NCBI GenBank assembly: GCA_963755825.1
Contig: CAVWLA010000003.1
Coordinates: forward strand, 558,001 to 622,000
Source: DATBQN01 sp963755825
Lineage (GTDB): Bacteria; Acidobacteriota; Thermoanaerobaculia; Multivoradales; UBA5704
DNA length: 64,000 nucleotides
Direction: 5' to 3'
The notes beneath the pieces are model-generated. The model searched no databases. It worked only from the letters and a program-made list of their open reading frames with translations, and was not told the origin of the DNA. The position numbers and the translations under genes are program-made. This document shows positions 1 through 7,740 of this stretch, piece after piece. Numbering within the stretch: the first letter of the stretch is position 1; every line of letters starts with the position of its first letter.

Positions 1-137
1 AGGAGCGACTCGATGCAGCCGGCGATGTTGGCCTCTTCGTTGAAGGTGGTGACGATGGCCGAGATCGCCGGCCGAGGCGCTCGGGCGACCGATGGCGCCG
101 GCACCGGCGGGCTGGGCAGGGTGGTCGTCGAAGGCAT
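1..137 (-). CDS. Family 2 glycosyltransferase, N-terminal fragment
   Basis: Only the first ~45 codons are in the window; the gene runs off the left edge. The reverse strand reads from an ATG at 137 preceded by GAGGAG, giving a proline-rich lead and then AIVTTFNEEANIAGCIESLL. This is the usual first strand and nucleotide-binding start (VxTxNEExNIxxCIESL) of GT-A fold family 2 glycosyltransferases. The acceptor cannot be judged from this piece. It is divergent from the acyltransferase gene that starts at 390. Confidence 0.8.
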   Translation of the reverse strand, partial: MPSTTTLPSPPVPAPSVARAPRPAISAIVTTFNEEANIAGCIESL

Positions 138-269
138 CGCGCTCCTCGCAAGACTATCATCCCCGCCGCCGCCGGCCGGCTCTGCCAGACGGCGATTTCT
201 CATATGATCCGCCTTCATCCGGCGAGCGATCGAAGCGCGCGGCGCGGCGGCGCCGGGGAGGTCGGCGGC

Positions 270-359
270 ATGGCAAAAGAGCGTTCCCGCGAGGACTGCG
301 CGAAGGCGAGGCGCCGCCGCCCGGCGGTCGTCCCCGCTTCGCGCCGGCGTGGCGACTGA
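270..359 (+). CDS. Possible 29-residue Arg-rich small protein
   Basis: A short frame begins with ATG at 270, seven bases after a GGGGAGG ribosome-binding-like run, and ends at TGA 357-359. The product is Lys/Arg-rich and resembles no family I know. It lies in the 252-bp gap between the divergent glycosyltransferase and acyltransferase genes. The only support is the ribosome-binding site, so it may be chance in GC-rich DNA. Confidence 0.2.
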   Translation: MAKERSREDCAKARRRRPAVVPASRRRGD

Positions 360-389
360 GCGCGGCGACTCCGACGAGATCCGATCGAG

Positions 390-1082
390 ATGCTCCGCGA
401 CCTCGCCAATTTCCTCCTCCTCCTGGCCGTCAAGATCGTCACCCGCCTCTTCTACCGCGTCGAGGCGCGCTGGATCGGCGAGCCGCCGCGCGACCGCTGG
501 CGGCACATCCGCCTGGCGGCGCTGCTCAACCACACCAGCCTCTACGAGCCGCTCTTCGCCAGCGCCTGCCCCACTTACTTCCTCTGGCGGCTCGCCCGCC
601 ACGGGGTGATCCCCATCGCCCGCAAGACGGGCGACCGCGCCGTCGTCGGCCGCTTCTTCGGGCTGATCGCCAAGCACGTCATCTCGATCAGCCGCGAGCG
701 CGACGAGACCTGGAAGGCGGTGCTCGAGACGATCGATCCCGACGCCATGGTGATCATCGCTCCCGAAGGGCGGATGAAGCGCGCCAACGGGCTCGACTCC
801 GAGGGCAAGCCGATGACCGTCCGCGGCGGCATCGCCGACATCGTCGAGTCGATCGGCGAGGGGCGGATGATCCTCGCCTACAGCGGCGGCCTCCATCACG
901 TGCAGATCCCCGGCGAGCGCTTCCCCCGCCTCTGGCGAACGATCCGCCTGCGCCTGGAGCTGGTCGACATCGAGGCCTACCGGCGCGAGCTCCTCGCCGC
1001 CGCCGGCCGCGAGGGCTTCCGCCGCGCCATGGTCAACGACCTGGCGCGCCGCCGCGACCTCAACTGTCCGCCGCCGCAGTGA
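390..1082 (+). CDS. PlsC-like acyltransferase
   Basis: A 230-residue protein with a hydrophobic N-terminus (LANFLLLLAVKIVTRLF) followed by NHTSLYEPLF near residue 48. This fits the glycerolipid acyltransferase block I (H-x4-D/E type, here NHxSxxE). IIAPEGRMKR near residue 122 matches the EGT/EGR block that binds the phosphate of the acceptor. It probably transfers an acyl chain to a lipid acceptor at the inner membrane. The substrate is unknown: the protein is not close to textbook PlsC and has the size of the phospholipid/glycerol acyltransferase superfamily. The DUF1702 gene follows after 33 bp, so the two are probably cotranscribed. Confidence 0.7.
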   Translation: MLRDLANFLLLLAVKIVTRLFYRVEARWIGEPPRDRWRHIRLAALLNHTSLYEPLFASACPTYFLWRLARHGVIPIARKTGDRAVVGRFFGLIAKHVISISRERDETWKAVLETIDPDAMVIIAPEGRMKRANGLDSEGKPMTVRGGIADIVESIGEGRMILAYSGGLHHVQIPGERFPRLWRTIRLRLELVDIEAYRRELLAAAGREGFRRAMVNDLARRRDLNCPPPQ

Positions 1083-1115
1083 GGCCGGGCGCGGCGGCCG
1101 GAGAATCGGGGAAGC

Positions 1116-2063
1116 ATGGGAAAGCTGGCCCGGTCTCTCCTCGGCATCCCGCGGCGTGAGCGGCGGGTCGCGGAGCGCGCCCTCGGCCCCGACCCGAACC
1201 CTCTCCGCGAGCGCTTCCTGCGCATCGGCGAGGTGTTCGCGGACGGCCACCACGCGGCGCTCCTCGACCCGCGGCCGGAGCCCCTCGCCGCACGGCTCGA
1301 CGAGACCGAGCGCGACCTCCGCGGCTTCGCCTACGAGGGCGCCGGCATGGGTCTCTGCGCGCTCGACCGGCTCGCTCTCTCCGGCCGCGACCGCTTCGCC
1401 GGCTTCGCCGCCGGCGCCGGCAGCGCCCACGTCTACACCCTCTACGCCGGCGCCGGCTGGGCGCTCGCCCACCTGCCCATCCGCCCCGCCGCGCTCCTCG
1501 CCCGTCTCGACCCGCTCCTCGGCTGGATCGCCTTGAACGGCCTCGGCTTCCACCACGCCCTCTTCCACCGCACGGCGACGCTCGAGCGCGGCGAGGTGCC
1601 GCGGCGAATCGCCGGCTACGGCCGCCGCGCTTTCGACTGCGGCGTCGGCCGTTGCCTATGGTTTCTCCAAGGCGCCGATCCCGCGCGCATCGCGAGCGCC
1701 ATCGCCCAGCTGCCGGAGGAGCGCCGCGGCGAGCTGTGGAGCGGCGTCGGCGAGGCGGCGGCCTACGCCGGCGGCGGCGCGCCGGAGACGCTCGCCGCGC
1801 TCCGCCGCGCCGCCGGCTCGCGGCTGCCGCAGCTCGCCCAGGGCGCCGCCTTCTCGGCCGAGGCGCGCGAGCGGGGAGGCAACCCCACGGCGGAGACGGC
1901 GCTCGCCTGCCGCGCCCTCTGCGGGACCGAGGCCGCTACCGCCGCCGCGGTGGTTCGCGCCAGCGCCGCCGGCCTGCCGCACGGCGGCGAGCCGCCGGCC
2001 TTCGAGATCTGGCGGCGGCGGATCCAGCAGCGGCTGACGGAAACCCCGCAGCCGGCCGGCTGA
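1116..2063 (+). CDS. DUF1702 family protein
   Basis: 315 residues. Visible family signatures are YEGAGMG near residue 72, a GWALAHLP...DPLLGWIALNGLGFHHALF block in the middle, FDCGVGRCLWF, and ELWSGVGEAAAYAGG near residue 210. These are the conserved blocks of DUF1702, a family known mainly from enediyne polyketide clusters (UnbL type), with no established biochemical activity. No polyketide synthase is visible here, so a role in enediyne synthesis is not supported. The neighbouring PlsC-like acyltransferase suggests lipid or polyene modification, as inference. The C-terminal third is Ala/Arg rich. Confidence 0.7.
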   Translation: MGKLARSLLGIPRRERRVAERALGPDPNPLRERFLRIGEVFADGHHAALLDPRPEPLAARLDETERDLRGFAYEGAGMGLCALDRLALSGRDRFAGFAAGAGSAHVYTLYAGAGWALAHLPIRPAALLARLDPLLGWIALNGLGFHHALFHRTATLERGEVPRRIAGYGRRAFDCGVGRCLWFLQGADPARIASAIAQLPEERRGELWSGVGEAAAYAGGGAPETLAALRRAAGSRLPQLAQGAAFSAEARERGGNPTAETALACRALCGTEAATAAAVVRASAAGLPHGGEPPAFEIWRRRIQQRLTETPQPAG

Positions 2064-2078
2064 GCCGCCGGAGCGCCC

Positions 2079-3026
2079 CTACCGCGGCCTCGCCTTCGCT
2101 CTCCCCTTCGTGCTCGCCTTGCCGCCGGCCTGCGCCGCGCGCTTGGCGCGCTTCGAGCGCTCCTGGCGCGCGGCGACGGCGAGCGAGATCTCCGAGTTGA
2201 CCTCGCCGCCCATCAAGATGGCGAAGCCGGTGAGGTAGAACCAGATGAGGAGGATGATCACCGCGCCGAGGCCGCCGTAGGTGCGCGTGTAACTGCGGGC
2301 GAAGTGGAGGTAGACCCGCATCCCGAACGAGGCGCCCAGCCAGAGGAGGGCGGCGGTCACCGCGCCCGGCGTCCCCCACTCGCGGCGGCTGTTGCTGCCG
2401 ACGTCGGCGGCGAAGTTGTAGATCAGGTCGAAGGAGAGGACCAGGAAGACGACGGTGAGCGGCCACTGCACCAGCCGCCAGAGGAAGGCGTAGAGCGGCC
2501 CGACGCCCACGCGCAGGGCGAGCGCCTCGCCGATGGTGCCGCCGGCGATCATCAGGGTGAGGGCGAGGACCAGGAAGACGGCGAAGGCGACGGTGAGGAG
2601 GATGGCGATGGCGCGCCGCTTCCACCAGATGCGGCTCTCGCTGTAGCCGCACGCCGAGTTGAGGGTACTGCCGATCGCCAGCATGCCGCTCGAGGAGACC
2701 CAGACGGCACCGGCGAGGCCGAGCGAGAGGCTGGTGCGGCCGCGCCCGGCGGTGATCTCGTCGAGCGTGGCGGAGAGCAGGCCGGTGATCTGCGACGACG
2801 GCGCGACACGCGCGATGTAGGTGAAGAGATTGACCCGCACCTCGTCGCTCGCCCGCGCAATGTAGCCGAGCAGCGAGGTGAGGAAGAGGAGGAGCGGGAA
2901 GACCGAGAAGAGAAAATAGTAGGCGAGCTCGGCGCAGTGGCCGAGGAGGGCGTCCTCGAAGATCTGCCGGTAGAGGCGCAGGACGAGCTCTCGCCAGGAG
3001 AGCCCGGCGCGGGTCCACAGCGACAT
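2079..3026 (-). CDS. YihY/BrkB family inner-membrane protein
   Basis: 315 residues with about six transmembrane segments. The start HCAELAYYFLFSVFPLLLFLTSLLGY is the hallmark of the YihY/virulence-factor BrkB family, and GGLGAVIILLIWFYLTGFAILMGGEVN near residue 255 is the conserved C-terminal block. Family members were once called ribonuclease BN, wrongly; their transport or envelope role is unresolved. The C-terminus is a Lys/Arg-rich tail (KRAKRAAQAGGKASTKGR), probably cytoplasmic. It converges on the DUF1702 gene with a 15-bp gap and is divergent from ligA. Confidence 0.85.
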   Translation of the reverse strand: MSLWTRAGLSWRELVLRLYRQIFEDALLGHCAELAYYFLFSVFPLLLFLTSLLGYIARASDEVRVNLFTYIARVAPSSQITGLLSATLDEITAGRGRTSLSLGLAGAVWVSSSGMLAIGSTLNSACGYSESRIWWKRRAIAILLTVAFAVFLVLALTLMIAGGTIGEALALRVGVGPLYAFLWRLVQWPLTVVFLVLSFDLIYNFAADVGSNSRREWGTPGAVTAALLWLGASFGMRVYLHFARSYTRTYGGLGAVIILLIWFYLTGFAILMGGEVNSEISLAVAARQERSKRAKRAAQAGGKASTKGRAKARPR

Positions 3027-3174
3027 GGTGGGCTCCGGAGAGCGGCCCCGGAAAGCCCGGAGGCGCCGCGGCTAGACTATCAACGTCGCCGGCCGGGCCG
3101 GCGGGCGCTCTCCGGCGAGCGCCTCCGGTGCTACAGTCCGCCGCCGCTGACGGAGCCGATTGGGAGGAGAGATC

Positions 3175-5247
3175 ATGCGACGCGACCAGGCCGCGAAGCG
3201 GGCGGAGACGCTGCGGACGGCGATCCGCCATCACGACTACCTCTACTACGTGAAGGACGCGCCGGAGGTCTCCGACGAGGAGTACGACCGGCAGTACCAC
3301 GAGCTCGTGGCGCTCGAGGAGAGCTTCCCCGACCTCCGCACCGCGGACTCCCCCACCCAGCGCGTGGCGGGCCAGCCGCTGGCGAGCCTCCCCACCGTCG
3401 AGCACCTGGCGCCGCTCCTCTCGCTCGACTCCGACCGCGAGGAGCCGGCGCTCGTCCGCTTCGACGAACGGGTGCGCAAGGGGCTCGGCGCTGAGGCCGC
3501 CGTCGGCTACGTCCTCGAGCCGAAGCTCGACGGCGCCTCGATCGAGCTGGTCTACGAGAACGGCCTCCTCCTCCGCGCCTCGACGCGCGGCGACGGCAGG
3601 AAGGGCGAGGGGGTGACGGAGAACGTGCGCACCATCGCGGCGGTGCCGCTCCGCCTGCGCGAGAGCGCCCGCCCGGCGCCGCCGCTCCTCGCCGTGCGCG
3701 GCGAGATCATCATGCGCGCCGGGCCCTTCGAGCAGCTCAACGAGCGGCTGATGGCGGAGGGCCGGGAGCCCTTCGCCAACCCGCGCAACGCCGCCGCCGG
3801 GGCGCTCCGCCAGCTCGATCCGCAGGTCACCGCGGCGCGGCCGCTCGACCTCTTCGCCTACGACATCCTCTACCCCGCCTATCCCGGCGAACCGGCTGGC
3901 GAGGGCGGCATCGCCAGCCAGTGGGAGGTGCTCGCGGCGCTCGCCGACTGGGGTCTGCGGGTCAACAACCTGGTGCGCCGCGCCGCGACCGTCGAGGAGA
4001 TCGCCGCCTACCACGCCGATCTCGAGGCGCGCCGCGACGACCTGGGCTATGAGATCGACGGCGTCGTCATCAAGCTCGACGACCTCGCCGCCCGCGAGCG
4101 CCTGGGCTGGACCTCGCGCCATCCGCGCTGGGCCTTCGCCTTCAAGTTCCCGCCGCGCAAGGAGATCACCCGCATCCTGTCGATCGTGCCGAGCGTCGGG
4201 CGGACCGGCGTCGTCACCCCGGTGGCGCTCATGCTGCCGGTCGAGATCGGCGGCGTCACCGTCTCCCGCGCCACCCTCCACAACCGCGAGGAGGTGGCGC
4301 GCAAGGACGTCCGCGAGGGCGACCGGGTGCGCGTGCAGCGGGCGGGCGACGTCATCCCGCAGGTGATCGAGCGCATCGTCGACGCCGACCCCGCGCGCGA
4401 GGCGGAGCGCGAGCTCACCCCGCCGTGGCGGATGCCGGCGGCATGCCCCTCTTGCGGCACGCCGCTCGTCGAGCGCGGCCCGTTCACCGTCTGCCCGAAC
4501 GGCTTCGAGTGTCCGGCGCAGCTCGTCGGCCGCATCGTGCACCTGGGGAGCCGCGCGGCGCTCGACATCGAGGGGCTGGGCGAGGAGAGCGCCAAGCTCT
4601 TCGTCGCCGAGAAGCTGGTGCGCCAGCTCCCCGACCTCTTCGATCTCGCGGCGGAGCAGCTCGTCCTCCTCGAGGGCTTCGCCGAGAAGTCGGCCGCCAA
4701 CCTGGTCGAGAACCTGGCGAAGGCGGCGCACACGACGATGCCGCGCTTCCTCTACGGCCTCGGCATCCCGGAGGTCGGGGTGACCGTGGCGCGCGACCTC
4801 GCGCGCCACTTCGGCGCCTTCGACGCTCTCCGCGCCGCCAGCGCCGAGGCCCTGCAGGAGGTGGCGGGCGTCGGGCCGCGCATGGCCGAGCAGGTCACCG
4901 CCTTCTTCGCCGAGCCGCGCAACGGCGAGACCATCGACCGCCTGCTGAAGAAGATCGAGGTCGAGTCGACGGTGCCGGCGCCGGCGGAGCGAGCCGTCAA
5001 GCCGCCGCTCGCCGGCAAGAAGTTCGTCTTCACCGGCACCCTCGCCGGGCTCACCCGTGAGGCCGCCAAGGAGCTCGTCGAGTCGCTCGGCGGCCGCGTC
5101 GTGGGCTCGGTCTCCAAGGCGACCGGCTACGTGGTGGTCGGCGAGGAGCCTGGCTCCAAGGCCGCCGACGCGGCGAGGCTCGGCGTCGCCACCCTCGACG
5201 AGGCGGCCTTCCTCGCCCTCCTCCGCGAGGCCGGCGCCGCGGTCTGA
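3175..5247 (+). CDS. ligA: NAD-dependent DNA ligase LigA
   Basis: 690 residues, the normal length of bacterial LigA. It joins nicks during replication and repair through an enzyme-AMP intermediate made from NAD. Domain Ia carries HHDYLYYVKDAPEVSDEEYD near the N-terminus. The adenylated lysine is in KLDG (Lys117), followed by an RGDG block, an OB fold, and a four-Cys zinc finger (CPSC near residue 423, then CPNGFEC). Helix-hairpin-helix repeats and a C-terminal BRCT domain (LAGKKFVFTGTLAGLTREAA) follow. I chose ATG 3175 because GGGAGGAGA lies just upstream; an in-frame TTG at 3160 would add five residues and overlap that site. Confidence 0.97.
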   Translation: MRRDQAAKRAETLRTAIRHHDYLYYVKDAPEVSDEEYDRQYHELVALEESFPDLRTADSPTQRVAGQPLASLPTVEHLAPLLSLDSDREEPALVRFDERVRKGLGAEAAVGYVLEPKLDGASIELVYENGLLLRASTRGDGRKGEGVTENVRTIAAVPLRLRESARPAPPLLAVRGEIIMRAGPFEQLNERLMAEGREPFANPRNAAAGALRQLDPQVTAARPLDLFAYDILYPAYPGEPAGEGGIASQWEVLAALADWGLRVNNLVRRAATVEEIAAYHADLEARRDDLGYEIDGVVIKLDDLAARERLGWTSRHPRWAFAFKFPPRKEITRILSIVPSVGRTGVVTPVALMLPVEIGGVTVSRATLHNREEVARKDVREGDRVRVQRAGDVIPQVIERIVDADPAREAERELTPPWRMPAACPSCGTPLVERGPFTVCPNGFECPAQLVGRIVHLGSRAALDIEGLGEESAKLFVAEKLVRQLPDLFDLAAEQLVLLEGFAEKSAANLVENLAKAAHTTMPRFLYGLGIPEVGVTVARDLARHFGAFDALRAASAEALQEVAGVGPRMAEQVTAFFAEPRNGETIDRLLKKIEVESTVPAPAERAVKPPLAGKKFVFTGTLAGLTREAAKELVESLGGRVVGSVSKATGYVVVGEEPGSKAADAARLGVATLDEAAFLALLREAGAAV

Positions 5248-5251
5248 GGGA

Positions 5252-6274
5252 TCAGCTCTCGTCGGCGCTGCCGTCGAACTGGTTCTTGCGCTTGGCCGGC
5301 GGGCCGCCCGGCCTGCTCTCCGCCTTCTTCGCGGCCTTCTTCACGGCTTTGGCGGGACGGTCGCGGCCGGCGGCCTCGCGAGCGGGATCGGCGAGGGCGT
5401 CGAGCTCGGGCGTCGCGCGGCCCTTGACCGCCGGCCAGCGCACCCGCCGGTCCTCCATCGCCCTCTCCAGGCGCTGCCAGAGCTCGCGGTTTTGCACCGG
5501 CGCCCCCTCCTGGGTCTTCCAGTCGCGCTTCTTCCAGCCGGCGATCCAGCTGGTGGCGCCGTTCCGCAGGTAGTCCGAGCCGGTATGGACGGCGACCGCG
5601 GCGCCGGCCGGCAGCTCCTCCAGAACGGCGGCGGAGCCGAGGAGGTCGAGGCGGTTGGCGGTCGTCGGGCTCTCGCCGCCGGCGACGGTGCGCTCCTCGC
5701 CGTCGCGCCGCACCAGCGCCGCCCAGCCGCCCCTGCCGCCGGCGCAGGAGACGCGCAGGAAGACCTCCACCTCGCCCGGAGCCAACGGCGGCGGCGGCGC
5801 GACGGCCGCCGCGGCGCCGAGGAGCTGGGCGCGGGCGGCGGTCGCCAGGCGGTCGGCGCGCTCGTTGTGGCGATCGCCGGAGTGGCCGCGCACCCAGTCC
5901 CAGCGGATGTCGTGGGCGCCGGCGAGCTCGGCCAGCCGGCGCCAGAGGTCTTCGTTCTGGAGGACGCCCTCCTTGCGCTTGAAGCCGCGCGCCGCCCAGC
6001 CCGGCAGCCACTCGGTCACCCCGCGGCGCAGGTACTGCGAGTCGGTCAGCAGGCGGACGCGGCAGCGTACTTTGAGCGCCTCCAGGGCGCGGATGGCGGC
6101 GGTCAGCTCCATGCGGTTGTTGGTGGTGAACTTCTCGCCGCCCGAGATCTCCTTGCCGCGCCCGCCGGCGTCCTCGAGGAGGATAGCCGCCCAGCCGCCC
6201 GGCCCCGGGTTGGGGTCGGCGCCGCCGTCGGTATAGATCGTCACCTGCGGGGTCGCTGCGGGGGTCTCTGCCAT
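5252..6274 (-). CDS. rnhA: RNase HI with a degenerate second RNase H domain
   Basis: 340 residues, about twice the length of ordinary RNase HI. The first half has the full active site: Asp16 in YTDGGADPNPGPGGWA, Glu56 in NNRMELTAAI, Asp78 in LLTDSQYL and the final Asp in HNERADRLA, so it should cut RNA in RNA-DNA hybrids. From about residue 170 the same fold repeats (GGWAALVRRDG, NRLDLLGSAAVLEEL, SWIAGWKKRDWKTQEG, NRELWQRL). There the first Asp is lost (FLRVSCAGG), Glu becomes Asp, and the last motif is eroded, so this copy is probably inactive. A basic tail ends the protein. ATG 6274 is used; an upstream in-frame ATG at 6361 would add an unlikely lead. It converges on ligA with 4 bp between stops. 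Confidence 0.88.
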   Translation of the reverse strand: MAETPAATPQVTIYTDGGADPNPGPGGWAAILLEDAGGRGKEISGGEKFTTNNRMELTAAIRALEALKVRCRVRLLTDSQYLRRGVTEWLPGWAARGFKRKEGVLQNEDLWRRLAELAGAHDIRWDWVRGHSGDRHNERADRLATAARAQLLGAAAAVAPPPPLAPGEVEVFLRVSCAGGRGGWAALVRRDGEERTVAGGESPTTANRLDLLGSAAVLEELPAGAAVAVHTGSDYLRNGATSWIAGWKKRDWKTQEGAPVQNRELWQRLERAMEDRRVRWPAVKGRATPELDALADPAREAAGRDRPAKAVKKAAKKAESRPGGPPAKRKNQFDGSADES

Positions 6275-6409
6275 GGCCGCGTATTGTGCACGAAAGCGCC
6301 AGGCGAGGAACGGATCTGGTCCCGCCGCGGCCGTCGAAACTGGAAGCGACGCTGGAATCAAAAGCCGCGCGGCCGGGAGGGCCGCGCGGCTGAGCTGAGG
6401 CGATCCGCC

Positions 6410-7291
6410 CTACGGCGGGCCGGGGGGCAGCATGCCGTTCTTCGCCACCGGCACGCAGAGCTTGAGGGCCGAGGTGACGGGGACGTTCTCCGGCTTGGCG
6501 CCGAGGCCGAGGAGCACCGGGTTGAGGTGCGTGAGGGTGAGCTGACGGTTGAGCGCCGCGGCCTGGATGTTGTAGCAGAGGACGTCCGAGAACTGGGCAT
6601 AGGGGAGGACGTCCGACGGCGGCGCCTGCTGGTTCTTCTCGACCGGCACGCAGAGCTGCACGGCGCGCGGGCCGACCAGCGTCGCGCTCGACGGCGAGAT
6701 CGTCGAGAAGAGCGGGTTCAGGTGGGTGAGCTGGAGAGTGCCGGCGACCGGCTGGCTGGCGTCGACCCCATAGCACTTGAGATCCAGGTACTGAACCAGG
6801 TGCTGCACCGCCGGCGGCGGCGGCGAGCTGTTCTTGTACACCGGCACGCAGAGCTGCTGCGGCGCGCGGACGGTGACGCGGTCGGTGGGGCCGAGGAGCG
6901 AGGAGATGGCCGGGTTCAGCTGGGTGAGCGTCAGCGGCAGGTTGAGCGCCGGGCCGGTGATGGCGTAGCACTTCCAATCGACATACTGGATGAACGGCAG
7001 CGTGTCGGAGGGCGGCGTCAGCGAGTTCTTCTGCACCGGCACGCAGAGCTGTTGCGGCGCGCCGAGGACGACGTTCTCGAACGGCTGCCCGCTGAGCACC
7101 GGGTTCAAATGATCGAGACGGAGCGGCAGGTTGATCGCCGGCTGGCCGGAGATCTGGTAGCAGGCGACATCGAGGAAGTCGACGAAGCGCCGCACCGAAG
7201 GCAGCGTCTGGCCGGCGACGACGGCGGGGAGCGCCACCAGGGCGGCGAGGGTGAGGAACCAGAGGTGGAGACGGCGGGAGCGGGGGTGCAT
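6410..7291 (-). CDS. Secreted protein of four tandem ~65-residue repeats
   Basis: 293 residues: a signal peptide (LWFLTLAALVALPAVVAG) and then four head-to-tail repeats. Each has a YxDxxCY start, an LxLTHLNPxL middle and a closing LCVPVxKN, for example at residues ~36-95, 100-160, 165-230 and 232-290. Two cysteines per repeat suggest one disulfide per unit. The pattern resembles an acidobacterial/myxobacterial repeat domain of unknown function (I think DUF7450, not certain). The start ATG 7291 follows AAGGAG. It is likely exported; no catalytic residues are visible. A promoter-like pair lies about 160 bp upstream. Confidence 0.75.
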   Translation of the reverse strand: MHPRSRRLHLWFLTLAALVALPAVVAGQTLPSVRRFVDFLDVACYQISGQPAINLPLRLDHLNPVLSGQPFENVVLGAPQQLCVPVQKNSLTPPSDTLPFIQYVDWKCYAITGPALNLPLTLTQLNPAISSLLGPTDRVTVRAPQQLCVPVYKNSSPPPPAVQHLVQYLDLKCYGVDASQPVAGTLQLTHLNPLFSTISPSSATLVGPRAVQLCVPVEKNQQAPPSDVLPYAQFSDVLCYNIQAAALNRQLTLTHLNPVLLGLGAKPENVPVTSALKLCVPVAKNGMLPPGPP

Positions 7292-7450
7292 GAGTCTCCT
7301 TCGAGCTCCCCGGAGGGGAGCGACCCTGCCGGCGAGGAGGGCTCGGGAGGGGCTCGGGAGCGAGCTCCCTCCGGCCTACGTCAATTGAGCTCCCTCGCGC
7401 GGCGTGTTTCGTCCGGGTCGCGGGCCCGCAACCACAATTCAGACTTGGCT

Positions 7451-7478
7451 ATAATAATGCATTGTAGATAATTGGCAA
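7451..7478 (-). promoter_or_regulatory. Promoter candidate for the secreted repeat protein
   Basis: Read on the minus strand, TTGCCA (7478-7473) and TATTAT (7456-7451) are separated by 16 bp in a locally AT-rich patch. This would give a leader of about 150 nt before ATG 7291. It is a sequence match only; the overlapping plus-strand TATAAT at 7450-7455 has no convincing -35 box. Confidence 0.35.
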
Positions 7479-7536
7479 GCGGGGGGCGGGGGGACCGGGC
7501 TCGCGCGGATACGGGTGGGCCCGGTTCGCCGTCGGT

Positions 7537-7638
7537 GACGCGGCGGCGCGGCCCCGCACGGGCATGAATGCCCCGTGCTATGAGAGGCGCCGGATGAATC
7601 CGGCTTCACGTGACAGTGTCGGCAAGGAGGTAGGTTCG
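7537..7638 (+). repeat. Dispersed two-hairpin repeat, copy A
   Basis: One of four ~100-bp copies. It has a GC-rich lead (GACGCGGCGGCGCGG), then a hairpin with arms GCACGGGCAT and ATGCCCGTGC around a GA loop (one extra C in this copy). A second hairpin follows with arms GCCGGAT and ATCCGGC around GA, then a conserved tail containing GTCGGCAA and GAGGTAGGTTCG. The other copies are at 22774-22862 (inverted), 23021-23120 and 57691-57792 (inverted). Confidence 0.85.
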
Positions 7639-7740
7639 CTCTGCGGTTCATTTCCTTCGTCGCGCGAGGTGGGCAACCGCCGCGGTTTGGAATCAAGCTC
7701 GTTTGACTCACCCTCCCCCCGCCCGTAACATCCGCCGCCG

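Larger units (their letters stand above)
7292..7740. other. 449-bp intergenic region between divergent genes
   Basis: Holds a minus-strand promoter candidate (7451-7478) for the repeat protein and one copy of the dispersed two-hairpin repeat (7537-7638). Around 7430-7480 the base composition is locally AT-rich. I see no further gene in it. Confidence 0.6.

Noticed and set aside
1936..4809. A 957-codon open frame on the minus strand across ligA, the BrkB-like gene and DUF1702
   Set aside because: Its product is Arg/Gly/Ala-rich with no domain, and it lies antisense to ligA and other certain genes. Long shadow frames are expected at this GC content.
5057..7471. An 804-codon plus-strand frame across rnhA and the repeat protein
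   Set aside because: It is antisense to two genes with clear domains and signal peptides, and its product is Arg/Val/Gly-rich without motifs.
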